DNA from: Baffinella frigidus
Taxonomy: Eukaryota > Cryptophyceae > Cryptomonadales > Baffinellaceae
Assembly (NCBI GenBank): GCA_026770585.1
Contig: MU646326.1
Span: forward strand, 1,079,776-1,091,579
Direction: 5' to 3'
DNA: 11,804 nt
Positions 4,788-10,652 of this stretch are shown here, one piece after another; positions within the stretch are counted from its first letter, which is position 1, and the number at the start of each line of letters is the position of its first letter. The position numbers and the translations under genes are program-made. The notes below the pieces were generated by a model. It saw only the letters and a program-made list of their open reading frames with translations. It made no database searches and was not told where the DNA came from.

Positions 4788-4860
4788 AAAAGTGCAATTG
4801 TAATGCCTTTTCCTGGTACAAACCGGACGTGCCTTACAATGTACTTGTACGGGTAGTATT

Positions 4861-5020
4861 CTCAGTCCGGGCGCGGGTTTTCCCCATGGATATCCTAACC
4901 GATCCCTGGTTGATATCCACAGAGAGAAATGGCGGTGGCACTCACGCGCGCCGCCACGGGCCTCCCTGCCCCAGACGCATGGGCAGCAATCGCGGAATCC
5001 GGGTCCTACGATATGCCATC
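4861..5020 (+). pseudogene. H repeat 2
   Basis: From ATG 4929 reads MAVALTRAATGLPAPDAWAA then IAESGSYDMPSLGT and stop. Upstream CTAAC followed about 25 bp later by ATCCACAG looks like an intron branch point and 3' splice site just before the start codon. Compared with H3/H4, GTG/CTC (V/L), GCA/GCC, CTC/TTG and CCT/CCA are mostly silent changes. Function unrecognised; Ala-rich N-terminus. Confidence 0.5.
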
Positions 5021-5035
5021 CCTAGGAACGTAAGG

Positions 5036-5186
5036 GGTTTTCCACGGATGTCCTAACCGAATCCTGGTTGATATCCGCAGAGATAAATGGCTCTCGCCTT
5101 GACGCGCGCCGCCAAAGGCCTCCCAGCCCAGGACGCCTGGGCAGCAATCGCGCGTGCGCCCCTCCCGGCAAGACCGGGGGGGTAAA
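5036..5186 (+). pseudogene. H repeat 3
   Basis: From ATG 5087 reads MALALTRAAKGLPAQDAWAA then IARAPLPARPGG and TAA. The upstream CTAACCGA...ATATCCGCAG acceptor-like sequence is conserved. Its CDS-like part is 93% or so identical to H4 by eye. Confidence 0.5.
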
Positions 5187-5278
5187 GTTGATTCTGCCCA
5201 AGAAACACGCCGAAAGTGTTGGGAATTGGAGCTCTTTGCCGCCGGGGTTTAAAAATATATACCAGGATAAGGTGCGTT

Positions 5279-5304
5279 AACACTTTTAGCGCGAACGAGT
5301 GTGT
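5279..5304 (+). repeat. third copy of the TTTTAGCGCGAACGAGTGTG motif
   Basis: ACTTTTAGCGCGAACGAGTG with flanking ACAC/GTGT, matching the pair at 3323-3375. It lies between H3 and H4. Confidence 0.7.
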
Positions 5305-5329
5305 ACACAATTTCCATTTATGACCTGGC

Positions 5330-5465
5330 GTGGATGTTCTAACCGAACCCTGGTTGATGTCCGCAGAGAGAAATGGCTCTCGCCTTGACGCGCGCCGCCA
5401 AAGGCCTCCCAGCCCCAGACGCCTGGGCAGAAATCGCGCGTGCGCCCCTCCCGGCAAGACCCCCT
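5330..5465 (+). pseudogene. H repeat 4, longest open copy
   Basis: From ATG 5373 reads MALALTRAAKGLPAPDAWAE then IARAPLPARPPLANTTASPP. It stays open into the heptamer array, so the apparent 119-residue ORF (to 5732) has a simple-sequence tail (YTLHPTP) that is not protein-like. The first 40 codons are the part conserved among the H copies. If real, it is a first exon with an intron acceptor (CCGCAG) 9 bases upstream of the ATG. Confidence 0.5.
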
Positions 5466-5510
5466 CTCGCCAACACCACCGCGTCGCCGCCACAGGTCCT
5501 TTCACACCCT

Positions 5511-5716
5511 GAAGCATACACCCTACACCCTGCGTTCTACACCCTACACCCTACACACTACACACTACACACTACACACTACACACTACACACTACATCC
5601 TGCACCCTGCACCCTGCACCCTACACCCTGCACCCTGAACCATACACCCTGCATCCTACACCCTACACTCTACACCCTGCACCCCACACCCTACACCCTA
5701 CACCCTACACCCTTGC
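5511..5716 (+). repeat. degenerate telomere-like heptamers (CCCTACA/CCCTGCA)
   Basis: Seven-base periodicity with CCCTACA, CCCTGCA, CACTACA and CCCTGAA variants of CCCTAAA. A homogenised CACTACA run lies at about 5556-5594. It reads as a decayed interstitial telomeric array. ORFs through it come from stop-free repetition. Confidence 0.92.
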
Positions 5717-5770
5717 ATACAAGCCGTTCTGAACCTGAGTGATATCAAAGTCCGTGCACCCGCTCTAGTC

Positions 5771-5899
5771 ACACAGAGACTTCGAAGGGATTTTGAATAA
5801 ACCCTAAGCGATAAGACCTAGGACCCTACGGTAGGCAACCCGTAGGGGTATAGGGGGGTTCCTACGGATAAGGTAACGGAAACTCGGGCTCTCAGCGCA
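5771..5899 (-). repeat. repeat K, copy 2 (reverse)
   Basis: Reverse complement of K1/K3: TTCGAAGGGAT, CTAAGCGATAAGACCTAGGA, CCCTACGGTAGGCAACCCGT, AGGTAACGGAAACTCGGGCT, CTCAGCGC. With K3 it shares the outer GCGCTGAGAGCCCGAGTTTC, which K1 lacks. Confidence 0.75.
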
Positions 5900-5988
5900 C
5901 GAAAATCCGTTCGTAGCCCGCTGTGTAGTCACATCCTACACCTTGAAACCGTGCACACCAGCCGTCTCACGCAAAGCAAATGCCAATA

Positions 5989-6026
5989 TTTAGGGTTTAG
6001 GGTTTAGGGTTCAAGTCTTTAGGGTT
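5989..6026 (+). repeat. short TTTAGGG array
   Basis: Three perfect TTTAGGG units (5989-6009) and one more at 6018-6024. Orientation is opposite to the CCCTAAA array at 6607. The TT at 6025-6026 is the duplication beside element C2. Confidence 0.92.
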
Positions 6027-6238
6027 CCGCTCGAGGCTAGAAGTGTGACTATTTTAAAACAGGGTTTATTTTACAAGTGAAGGGGGGAAAAGAAGTGGGT
6101 AGTAATTTTCACTCAAATAGGGGCGTTTGGTCACGTTGCTCAAGTTATAAGTTGAGCAACGTGACCAAGTCTGCCCGTGACTGGTACTAAATTTAACAAC
6201 CCCACATTTAAAATGCTCCCTCTTCCAGCCTCGAGTGG
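6027..6238. mobile_element. foldback element C2 with inner 17-bp hairpin
   Basis: Termini CCGCTCGAGGCTAGAAG and its inverted partner CTTCCAGCCTCGAGTGG (6222-6238) match C1. TT flanks both ends (6025-6026, 6239-6240), again 2 bp. Inside is a perfect 17-bp hairpin TTGGTCACGTTGCTCAA (6127-6143) / 6152-6168. C1 has the TTGGTCACGT half only. CAACCCCAC near the right arm is shared with C1. It sits among telomere-like repeats. Confidence 0.75.
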
Positions 6239-6264
6239 TTGGGGTCTGTCGTGAACATTGCGAT

Positions 6265-6512
6265 GAGTGAACCCTACACCCTGCACCCTCTACCCTGATC
6301 CCTGAAATCCTACCCTCTACCCTGATCCCTGAATCCTACCCTCTACCCTGATCCCTGAATCCTACCCTCTACCCTGATCCCGGAAATCCTACCCTCTACC
6401 CTGATCCCTGAAATCCTACCCTCTACCCTGATCCCTGAATCCTACCCTCTACCCTGATCCCATCCTACCCTCTACCCTCAACCCTTAACCCTAAATTCTA
6501 CCCTCTAAACCC
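6265..6512 (+). repeat. 26/27-bp tandem repeat of heptamer origin
   Basis: The unit CCCTCTACCCTGAT + CCCTGA(A)ATCCTA is repeated about seven times (6284-6470), then grades into CCCTCAACCCTTAACCCTAA. Each unit is four altered telomere heptamers, so this is a higher-order repeat grown from degenerate telomeric sequence. Confidence 0.9.
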
Positions 6513-6516
6513 TCTG

Positions 6517-6564
6517 CCCCACCCCAGGCGGGGGCGGGGGCGGGCGGGGTGGGGAGCGGGGTGG
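6517..6564. repeat. G-rich hairpin / G-quadruplex motif
   Basis: CCCCACCCC (6517-6525) and GGGGTGGGG (6546-6554) are perfect inverted 9-mers. Between and after them lie GGCGGGGGCGGGGGCGGG and GCGGGGTGG, giving at least four G-runs of three or more with short loops. It can form a stem or a quadruplex, and lies between the heptamer array and the true telomere repeats. Confidence 0.7.
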
Positions 6565-6604
6565 CTGTGGGCAACCTGACACGTGGCCAGGTTTGTGAAC
6601 TCTC

Positions 6605-6684
6605 AACCCTAAACCCTAAACCCTAAACCCTAAACCCTAAACCCTAAACCCTAAACCCTAAACCCTAAACCCTAAACCCTAAAC
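6605..6684 (-). repeat. interstitial telomere array, 11 x CCCTAAA
   Basis: Eleven perfect CCCTAAA units occupy 6607-6683; the minus strand reads TTTAGGG. Unique sequence follows on both sides, so the array is internal, or the sequence beyond is subtelomeric. This is the main clue to a plant/algal-type telomere. Confidence 0.96.
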
Positions 6685-6762
6685 TCACGCGTGGGTTCGT
6701 GCGGGGAACTCCTTTTTCAGCTCCGGGTGATTAGATACTGTGTTTGACCAGGGGAGGGCTAG
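6685..6762 (+). repeat. repeat T, copy 1
   Basis: CACGCGTG, GGTTCGTGCGGGGAACTCCT, CGGGTG, GACCAGGGGAGGGCTAG; partner at 6877-6955. Starts at the telomere array edge. Possibly subtelomeric. Confidence 0.7.
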
Positions 6763-6808
6763 CTGTGTCTCAGTCTGTCTGGGCTCTCCAATTTGGCTAT
6801 AGCCCTTT

Positions 6809-6821
6809 GGGGGGGGGGGGG
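6809..6821 (+). repeat. poly-G run
   Basis: Thirteen G in a row between the two T repeats; a place where the assembly or consensus length may be uncertain. Confidence 0.9.
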
Positions 6822-6876
6822 TTGATGCAGTCTTGGAATTGGCGATGCGCTAGGTCTTAAGTTAACGGAGGTTCCC

Positions 6877-6955
6877 CTCACGCGTGACCAGGTTCGTTCG
6901 GGGAACTCCTGTTTCGGGTGTTTTGATGCAGTCTTGGACTAGGGGAGGCGCTAGT
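6877..6955 (+). repeat. repeat T, copy 2
   Basis: CTCACGCGTGACCAGGTTCG, TTCGGGGAACTCCTGTTTCG, CTTGGACTAGGGGAGGCGCT. It matches copy 1 with indels. Its end runs into the open stretch of 6954 onward. Confidence 0.7.
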
Positions 6956-7226
6956 GCTCCTAGGAGTGCGGGAGGCCCTCAGGCTCCTTCCTATGTATGT
7001 ATTATCCTTCAAGTGGAGACCAGCTTATGCACTCCTAGGTAAGACACGCGGTTCTAAGAGCCCTGCCGAAGGCCAACACTTTCTCAAGGCTCATCGCCCC
7101 GACCACACGAGGCTACCCAGACGAACAGAACAAATGGACGTTTTAGGGTTTTGTGGGAAAGCCTGCACGGGATGCCTGCAGTTACGTGACAAATTGCTGA
7201 CTTTTAGCGTGTTTCCAGGACAATAA
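6930..7226 (+). other. possible exon, unrecognised
   Basis: An open frame without ATG start reads LGLGEALVLLGVREALRLLP then MYVLSFKWRPAYALLG to about 7040, where CTAG|GTAAGA looks like a 5' splice site. If unspliced, the frame stays open to 7226 and contains HFLKAHR. The same FLKAHR occurs on the minus strand in U1 with codons GCG/GCT and AGA/CGC, i.e. silent changes. Either a terminal exon or a relic. Weak support. Confidence 0.28.
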
Positions 7227-7242
7227 TTCAATAATTGACTTA

Positions 7243-7934
7243 GGCCACTTCTTAAAAGGGCATAATCCAGAACGCCATAATCCTGGATTATGGCGTTGTG
7301 AATTATGGCGTCGGTCCAATCTTAAAAGGATTCGTTAATCCGGAATCTCGAACGTCATAATCGGGTATCATTGCACAAACTCTTTTGCTTTACAAAATCC
7401 TCCGGATTTTGAAAATGGGGAGGGCGGGCGCGCGTTGGAGCTCGTAGCTCCGTCGCTGGTGCCACGACCAGGGCGTCCTTCGGTGGTGCCACAGCCATCG
7501 TCGAGCTCTCCCGGATGGTGCATGCTGATCTCGCTTTCTCCGCGGCGTTCGGCCGTGGTGCCCGTGGGCCAGGACGAGGATCCCTTCTGGCCACGCTGGC
7601 CGACGGCTCACCCGCGGCCGCGGCCCGCTCAGCGCGGGGACGCTGCTCCCCGCCCTGTACCATGCCTACCCCGAGCGTTCGCCCGCGTTTTTGCCGCGCG
7701 GGCGGCGCCCCCCCGCGGCAGAGCAGCGCGAAAGCATCCGGCGGCCCCAGCATTCCGGAAATTATGGCGTCGGGATTTGACGCCATAATCCGGTCGGATT
7801 ATGACGTCCGGACGCCAAAAATAATGGACGTCATTATTTTAAGCGGATTATGGCGCCTTTAAGATGTCAAATCCGTCATAATCCGGGATTATGGCCATAA
7901 TCCCGGATTATGGCGTGCCTTTTAAGAAGTGGCC
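7243..7934. mobile_element. PIF/Harbinger (Tourist)-like MITE M, 692 bp
   Basis: Inverted ends GGCCACTTCTTAAAAGG (7243-7259, and 7918-7934) with TTA on both sides (7240-7242, 7935-7937). A 3-bp TTA/TAA duplication and GGCC-type ends are hallmarks of PIF/Harbinger MITEs. Subterminal palindromes are prominent: 27 bp perfect at 7271-7297 and 36 bp perfect at 7877-7912, both built from CGCCATAATCC/GGATTATGGCG. The centre (about 7420-7760) is GC-rich and unlike the AT-rich arms, and may be captured host DNA. A minus-strand ORF (7786-7355) covers it, but I recognise no domain. No transposase. Confidence 0.85.
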
Positions 7935-7968
7935 TTAGGAATCTGTTCACAAGGGCAGCTTCGTGTGA

Positions 7969-8844
7969 AAGAAGCGTGTTCCAAGAACGGTGGCGAGGCA
8001 AGGCGGGGGCACGGGGGGGGGTTGGGGTGGAGGAAGGGGGAAAGACGGGGCGAGTGATTGGATCCGAATTGTCTGTGGTAGAGGAGTGAAACACAGTACC
8101 AGACTGACTGACATCATCCGGGAACACGTTGAATTTAAAAGAAAATGGCCTATCACACCGGGCTCTGGTCCTAATTAAATTTACTTAGGGCCCTGATTAA
8201 CCTTCGTCCAACTCCTATGAACAAATAGGGATCCATTCTCTTTCAAATTAAACATGTTTCTGGTTTAGATCACATTTGGGATTCACGCACTGATGGGAGC
8301 TGTTTTCGGGAGGCGCAGGAAGAGCAGGGGGGGGGGGCTGAGGGGAATATGGGGGATATGGACGATGTCGCTGAGAAGCTCTTGGAGGGGTGGGGGCACT
8401 ATCTCGACTCGGCTCTCACCGCCATCAGAATGAGGTGCGTTTCAAGAAATTCACGCATTGATGCGAAAAACTGTCAAAGAAAAGAAGAGCATCAATGGTG
8501 TGTTTCCTGGAATTTCATCCCGGAAGATAACTGAATCAGTTCCTTTTCAATAGGAGGTCGAATAGGAGAAATTAGTTAGGGCATAGTAAATTCAATTAGG
8601 CCTCCTAATTAAGTCAAAACGCTAATTAGGGAACTGATTCAGTTATCTTTCGAGATGAAATTTGGGGGCTCTGTACGTCGGGTCCCTCGAACTCACCACG
8701 CCAGTCATTTGTCGGAATTTCAGCTACAAGTCTTGTTTAAAAAATTGTACCCGGATCCGAAATTTTGTTTTCAGATCGGACGTGGAAAGGACGAGTCGCT
8801 GCGAAATCGATGGTGGCTACGTACCATTTAGTACCACGAAATGA
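7969..8844 (+). CDS. delta ORF, unknown protein, interrupted by N and L
   Basis: Three open stretches (7969-8109, 8268-8514, 8663-8844) join in one frame when foldbacks N and L and one duplication copy each are removed: about 189 codons ending TGA 8842-8844. Segment 1 is Gly-rich, then SDWIRIVCGRGVKHSTRLT. Segment 2 includes CFREAQEEQ, MGDMDDVAEKLLEGWGHY and LDSALTAIRMR. Segment 3 includes LYVGSLELTTPVICRN and SDVERTSRCEIDGGYV. No ATG is seen at the start of segment 1; it is open from a TGA at 7966. Two ATGs lie at 8349 and 8358. Alternative: a GT donor at 8433 (AG|GTGCGT) spliced to TTTTCAG at about 8775, which also keeps phase. No family recognised. Confidence 0.5.
8003..8058 (+). other. 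G-quadruplex-prone tract
   Basis: Many G runs (GGCGGGGGCACGGGGGGGGG, then TTGGGGTGG, AAGGGGG, ACGGGG). In the delta frame it encodes the Gly-rich start. Could hinder sequencing accuracy, so frame in this part is less safe. Confidence 0.55.
8114..8267. mobile_element. foldback N, A-type terminus, other core
   Basis: The left arm TCATCCGGGAACACGTTGAA, continuing TTTAAAAGAAAATGG, faces CCATTCTCTTTCAAATTAAA, continuing CATGTTTCTGGTTTA. Flanks are GACA (8110-8113) and GATC (8268-8271), so the duplication is imperfect; ACA on both sides (8111-8113, 8272-8274) is an alternative placing. Either choice restores the delta frame. The centre has CCTAATTAAATTTACTTAGG, akin to L. Confidence 0.65.
8515..8658. 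mobile_element. foldback L (144 bp), AATT duplication
   Basis: Including flanks, arms 8511-8543 and 8630-8662 match at 31 of 33 positions (AAGATAACTGAATCAGTTCC inside). AATT flanks both ends (8511-8514, 8659-8662). Element plus one duplication is 148 bp, not a multiple of three, so in place it breaks the delta frame and only exact removal restores it. The centre AGGAGAAATTAGTTAGGGCA resembles 11222-11241. Confidence 0.87.
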
Positions 8845-8885
8845 AACGTTGCGTTCTGAAATCCCCAGTAATGACCTGCTGTGGC
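8831..8885 (+). repeat. repeat R, copy 2
   Basis: Direct match to 1775-1830. Its first codons supply the end of the delta ORF (STTK stop), so either delta ends inside a repeat or the repeat was copied from this gene's 3' end. Confidence 0.65.
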
Positions 8886-8912
8886 CTTGACCGCGTGTTC
8901 TCCTTCTTCCTC

Positions 8913-9000
8913 TCTTCTTTATTACTCTCGATACAGGTCCTAAATGAGGCCCTTGGGCCTTGAGTTGAGTGATACACAATTCTATGCGCCTTGAGAAACG
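8913..9000 (-). repeat. repeat U, copy 1 (minus), coding-like
   Basis: The reverse complement matches 9504-9594 for about 88 bp. On the minus strand it reads FLKAHRIVYHSTQGPRASF then RTCIESNKEERKK. The RTCIESNKEER part is identical in copy 2. Partially conserved at the protein level, with no recognised family. Confidence 0.6.
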
Positions 9001-9029
9001 TGCCTACCTCGGAAACGTGAGCTATGTCA

Positions 9030-9150
9030 TTTGAACCCTGAACCCTGAACCCTGCGCCCTGAACCCTGAACCCAAAACCCGAAACCCAAAACCCGAAACC
9101 CGAAATACTGAACCCCAAACACTGAACCCTGAACTCTAAACCCGAAACGG
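9030..9150 (-). repeat. degenerate telomere-like repeats
   Basis: CCCTGAA units, then CCCAAAA/CCCGAAA hexamer-heptamer variants. Same type as 5511-5716, more decayed. Minus-strand ORFs here (GFGFRVQGS-like) are simple-sequence artefacts. Confidence 0.88.
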
Positions 9151-9186
9151 GCCCACCTGGGGGTCTCCTCCTTCCACCGCAGTTTT

Positions 9187-9298
9187 TCGGGCGCTGAGAG
9201 CCCGAGTTTCCGGTACCTTATCCGTAGGAACCCCCCTATGTCCCTACGGGTTGCCTGCCGTAGGGTCCTAGGTCTTATCGCTGAGGGGTTATTCAAAA
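9187..9298 (+). repeat. repeat K, copy 3
   Basis: GGGCGCTGAGAGCCCGAGTT, TATCCGTAGGAACCCCCCTA, CCCTACGGGTTGCCTGCCGT, CCTAGGTCTTATCGCTGAGG. It shares the outer part with K2 and the core with K1. Confidence 0.78.
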
Positions 9299-9328
9299 GC
9301 GCAAGCCGCCTCCCGCAAGATCCAGATC

Positions 9329-9469
9329 TCATAGGAAAACGGTTTTAATTTAAAACTTTCTGGTAATGAAATTTACTACACATAATGAGTTTTACTAGTA
9401 ATATTAAAGCACTCGTGTGGTAATTTTCATTGAATCCAATGGTTTTAAATTAACATCGTTTCCGCATTA
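9329..9469. mobile_element. foldback MITE A6 (141 bp)
   Basis: Starts TCATAGGAAAACGG and ends ATCGTTTCCGCATTA, with ATGAAATTTACTACAC and GTGTGGTAATTTTCAT arms. GATC flanks both ends (9325-9328, 9470-9473). It is the inverse-oriented relative of A2 (shared GGTTTTAATTTAAAAC and TTGAATCCAATGG). Confidence 0.88.
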
Positions 9470-9503
9470 GATCTGACGTAGCATTTTCATTTCCGGTGCG
9501 GGC

Positions 9504-9594
9504 TCGTTCTTGAGGCTCATAGACATCGTATCACTCAATTCAAGGCTAAAGGGCCTATCTAGGACCTGTATCGAGAGTAATAAAGAAGAAAGAA
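9504..9594 (+). repeat. repeat U, copy 2
   Basis: Direct-orientation partner of 8913-9000 (TATCACTCAA, AGGACCTGTATCGAGAGTAA, TAAAGAAGAAAGA). A shorter FLKAHR-coding piece at about 7078-7097 may be a third relative. Confidence 0.7.
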
Positions 9595-9675
9595 GTAGAC
9601 CTGATGGCCACCAACCTTCAAACGATGGCATTTATCAGACACCCATCACCACGCGAAATCCTGGACCTTTGAATC

Positions 9676-9816
9676 TCATCCGGACGAGTATTTATGATAA
9701 ATGTGTGACGGCAACGAATTTTACTACACACATGCTTTTATAATTACTAGTATGGCCCATTTATGTAGTAAATTTTGTTGCCGCAACATGTTTATCATAA
9801 ATACTCGCCGCGATTG
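9676..9816. mobile_element. foldback MITE A7 (141 bp)
   Basis: Starts TCATCCGGACGAGTATTTAT and ends ATAAATACTCGCCGCGATTG. The inner arms CGGCAACGAATTTTACTACA and ATGTAGTAAATTTTGTTGCC face each other. AATC flanks both ends (9672-9675, 9817-9820); the match extends to TTGAATC. Confidence 0.88.
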
Positions 9817-10118
9817 AATCCTCCAGACGGTCGACGTTCCCCACCATCACCGTGTCTTGTTTTTGCGATCAGAACTACACATCTCGTTAACCCCTACACC
9901 AGGTGCGTCGGCCGACACGGGGTACAGTATGTAGCACAATGAGAAGGGATGTATGTGCGGCGCTGACGCTGACAGTTTGGCAATAAATCACCAATCTCTC
10001 TGCGAGGGGAGGCAGATTCTGTCCCGCTATCTTAGGCTTCCAACGCGGAAAATAAGAGTGTATACGCTATTTTAGGCATACAATGATGCTATCTTACGCC
10101 TTTTGATCTCTCTGCAGG

Positions 10119-10199
10119 TGCGTCGGGTGTGGCCAGGCAGTGTTGATCAGCCCTCCGCGATTCTGCCCCGTTATCTTAGGCTTCCCACGCGGAAACTAA
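10119..10199 (+). pseudogene. CxxC fragment in P unit 2
   Basis: Reads CVGCGQAVLISPPRFC then PVILGFPRGN and stop. Follows an AG acceptor-like CTGCAG. It breaks away from the intact reading of unit 4 after PPR, where the inserted block begins. Confidence 0.4.
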
Positions 10200-10319
10200 G
10201 GGTGCACATGCTATTTTAGGCATACAATGATGCTATGTTACGCCTTTTGGCAGTGTTTATCAGCCGGGGCTGGCTGTTTCGCAATAAATTACCCATCCCT
10301 CTGCAGGCTGACGGCTTTC

Positions 10320-10425
10320 TTATCCCTGAAGTGCCCATAGGGTGAAGATTCACCCTAACTCGCCCCAGGCAGGTCCTAGGACCCTACGGTAGGGTGTATG
10401 CGCCTACTGGGCACTGACGGGATAA
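10320..10425. mobile_element. small foldback carrying a K-like core
   Basis: Ends TTATCCCTGAAGTGCCCA (10320-10337) and TGGGCACTGACGGGATAA (10408-10425) are inverted at 15 of 18 positions. TC flanks both sides (10318-10319, 10426-10427). Inside are a perfect hairpin TAGGGTGAAGATTCACCCTA (10338-10357) and TCCTAGGACCCTACGGTAGG (10373-10392), the K/E core. The 2-bp duplication resembles C and D. Confidence 0.6.
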
Positions 10426-10440
10426 TCGCTCTGCAGGTGC

Positions 10441-10544
10441 AATTACTACACGGATGCTTTAATATTACTAATAAAGATCATGCCGTGTAGTAAATTTCAC
10501 TATCCAGAAGTGTTAAATTAAAACCGTTTTCATATGAATTCTCC
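10441..10544. mobile_element. foldback MITE A8, left end missing
   Basis: Begins abruptly at AATTACTACACGGATGCTTT. The right arm is intact (GTGTAGTAAATTTCACTATC, AAGTGTTAAATTAAAACCGT). It is flanked by a 10-bp direct repeat CTGCAGGTGC (10431-10440, 10545-10554), in place of the usual 4 bp, which also belongs to the P unit. Truncation or recombination between P units explains this better than normal insertion. Confidence 0.72.
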
Positions 10545-10551
10545 CTGCAGG

Positions 10552-10611
10552 TGCGTCGGGTGTGGCCAGGCAGTGTTCATCGGCCCTCCGCGGTTCTGTC
10601 TCGTTATCTGA
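10552..10611 (+). pseudogene. CxxC fragment in P unit 3
   Basis: Reads CVGCGQAVFIGPPRFCLVI and stops at TGA 10609. Compared with unit 2 it has L to F and S to G changes. Confidence 0.4.
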
Positions 10612-10652
10612 GGCTTCCCACGCAGAAACTAAGGGTGTACATGCTATTTTAG

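Larger units (their letters stand above)
9477..9942 (+). pseudogene. open frame carrying U2, interrupted by A7
   Basis: The frame is open from the stop at 9474 and includes U copy 2 (FLRLIDIVSLNSRLKG, RTCIESNKEER) and DGHQPSNDGIYQTPITTRNP. With A7 and one AATC removed it continues PLNPPDGRRSPPSPCLVF and reaches TRCVGRHG before TGA 9940-9942: 107 codons in all. RCVG is in the same phase as the CVGCGQAV of the P repeats at 10119 and 10692. The junction adds only about 40 codons, so chance is not excluded. Confidence 0.33.

Noticed and set aside
5373-5742. ORFs with YTLHPTP repeats
   Set aside because: The tail is the heptamer array; only the H-repeat part (first 40 codons or so) has any coding signal.
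6094-6110. Another family A copy (GGGTAGTAATTTTCACTC)
   Set aside because: Only one half-arm word is present inside C2, with no partner arm or A-type ends.
8511-8662. L as an ordinary GT-AG intron
   Set aside because: None of the five possible exact boundaries within the AATT duplication begins with GT or ends with AG.
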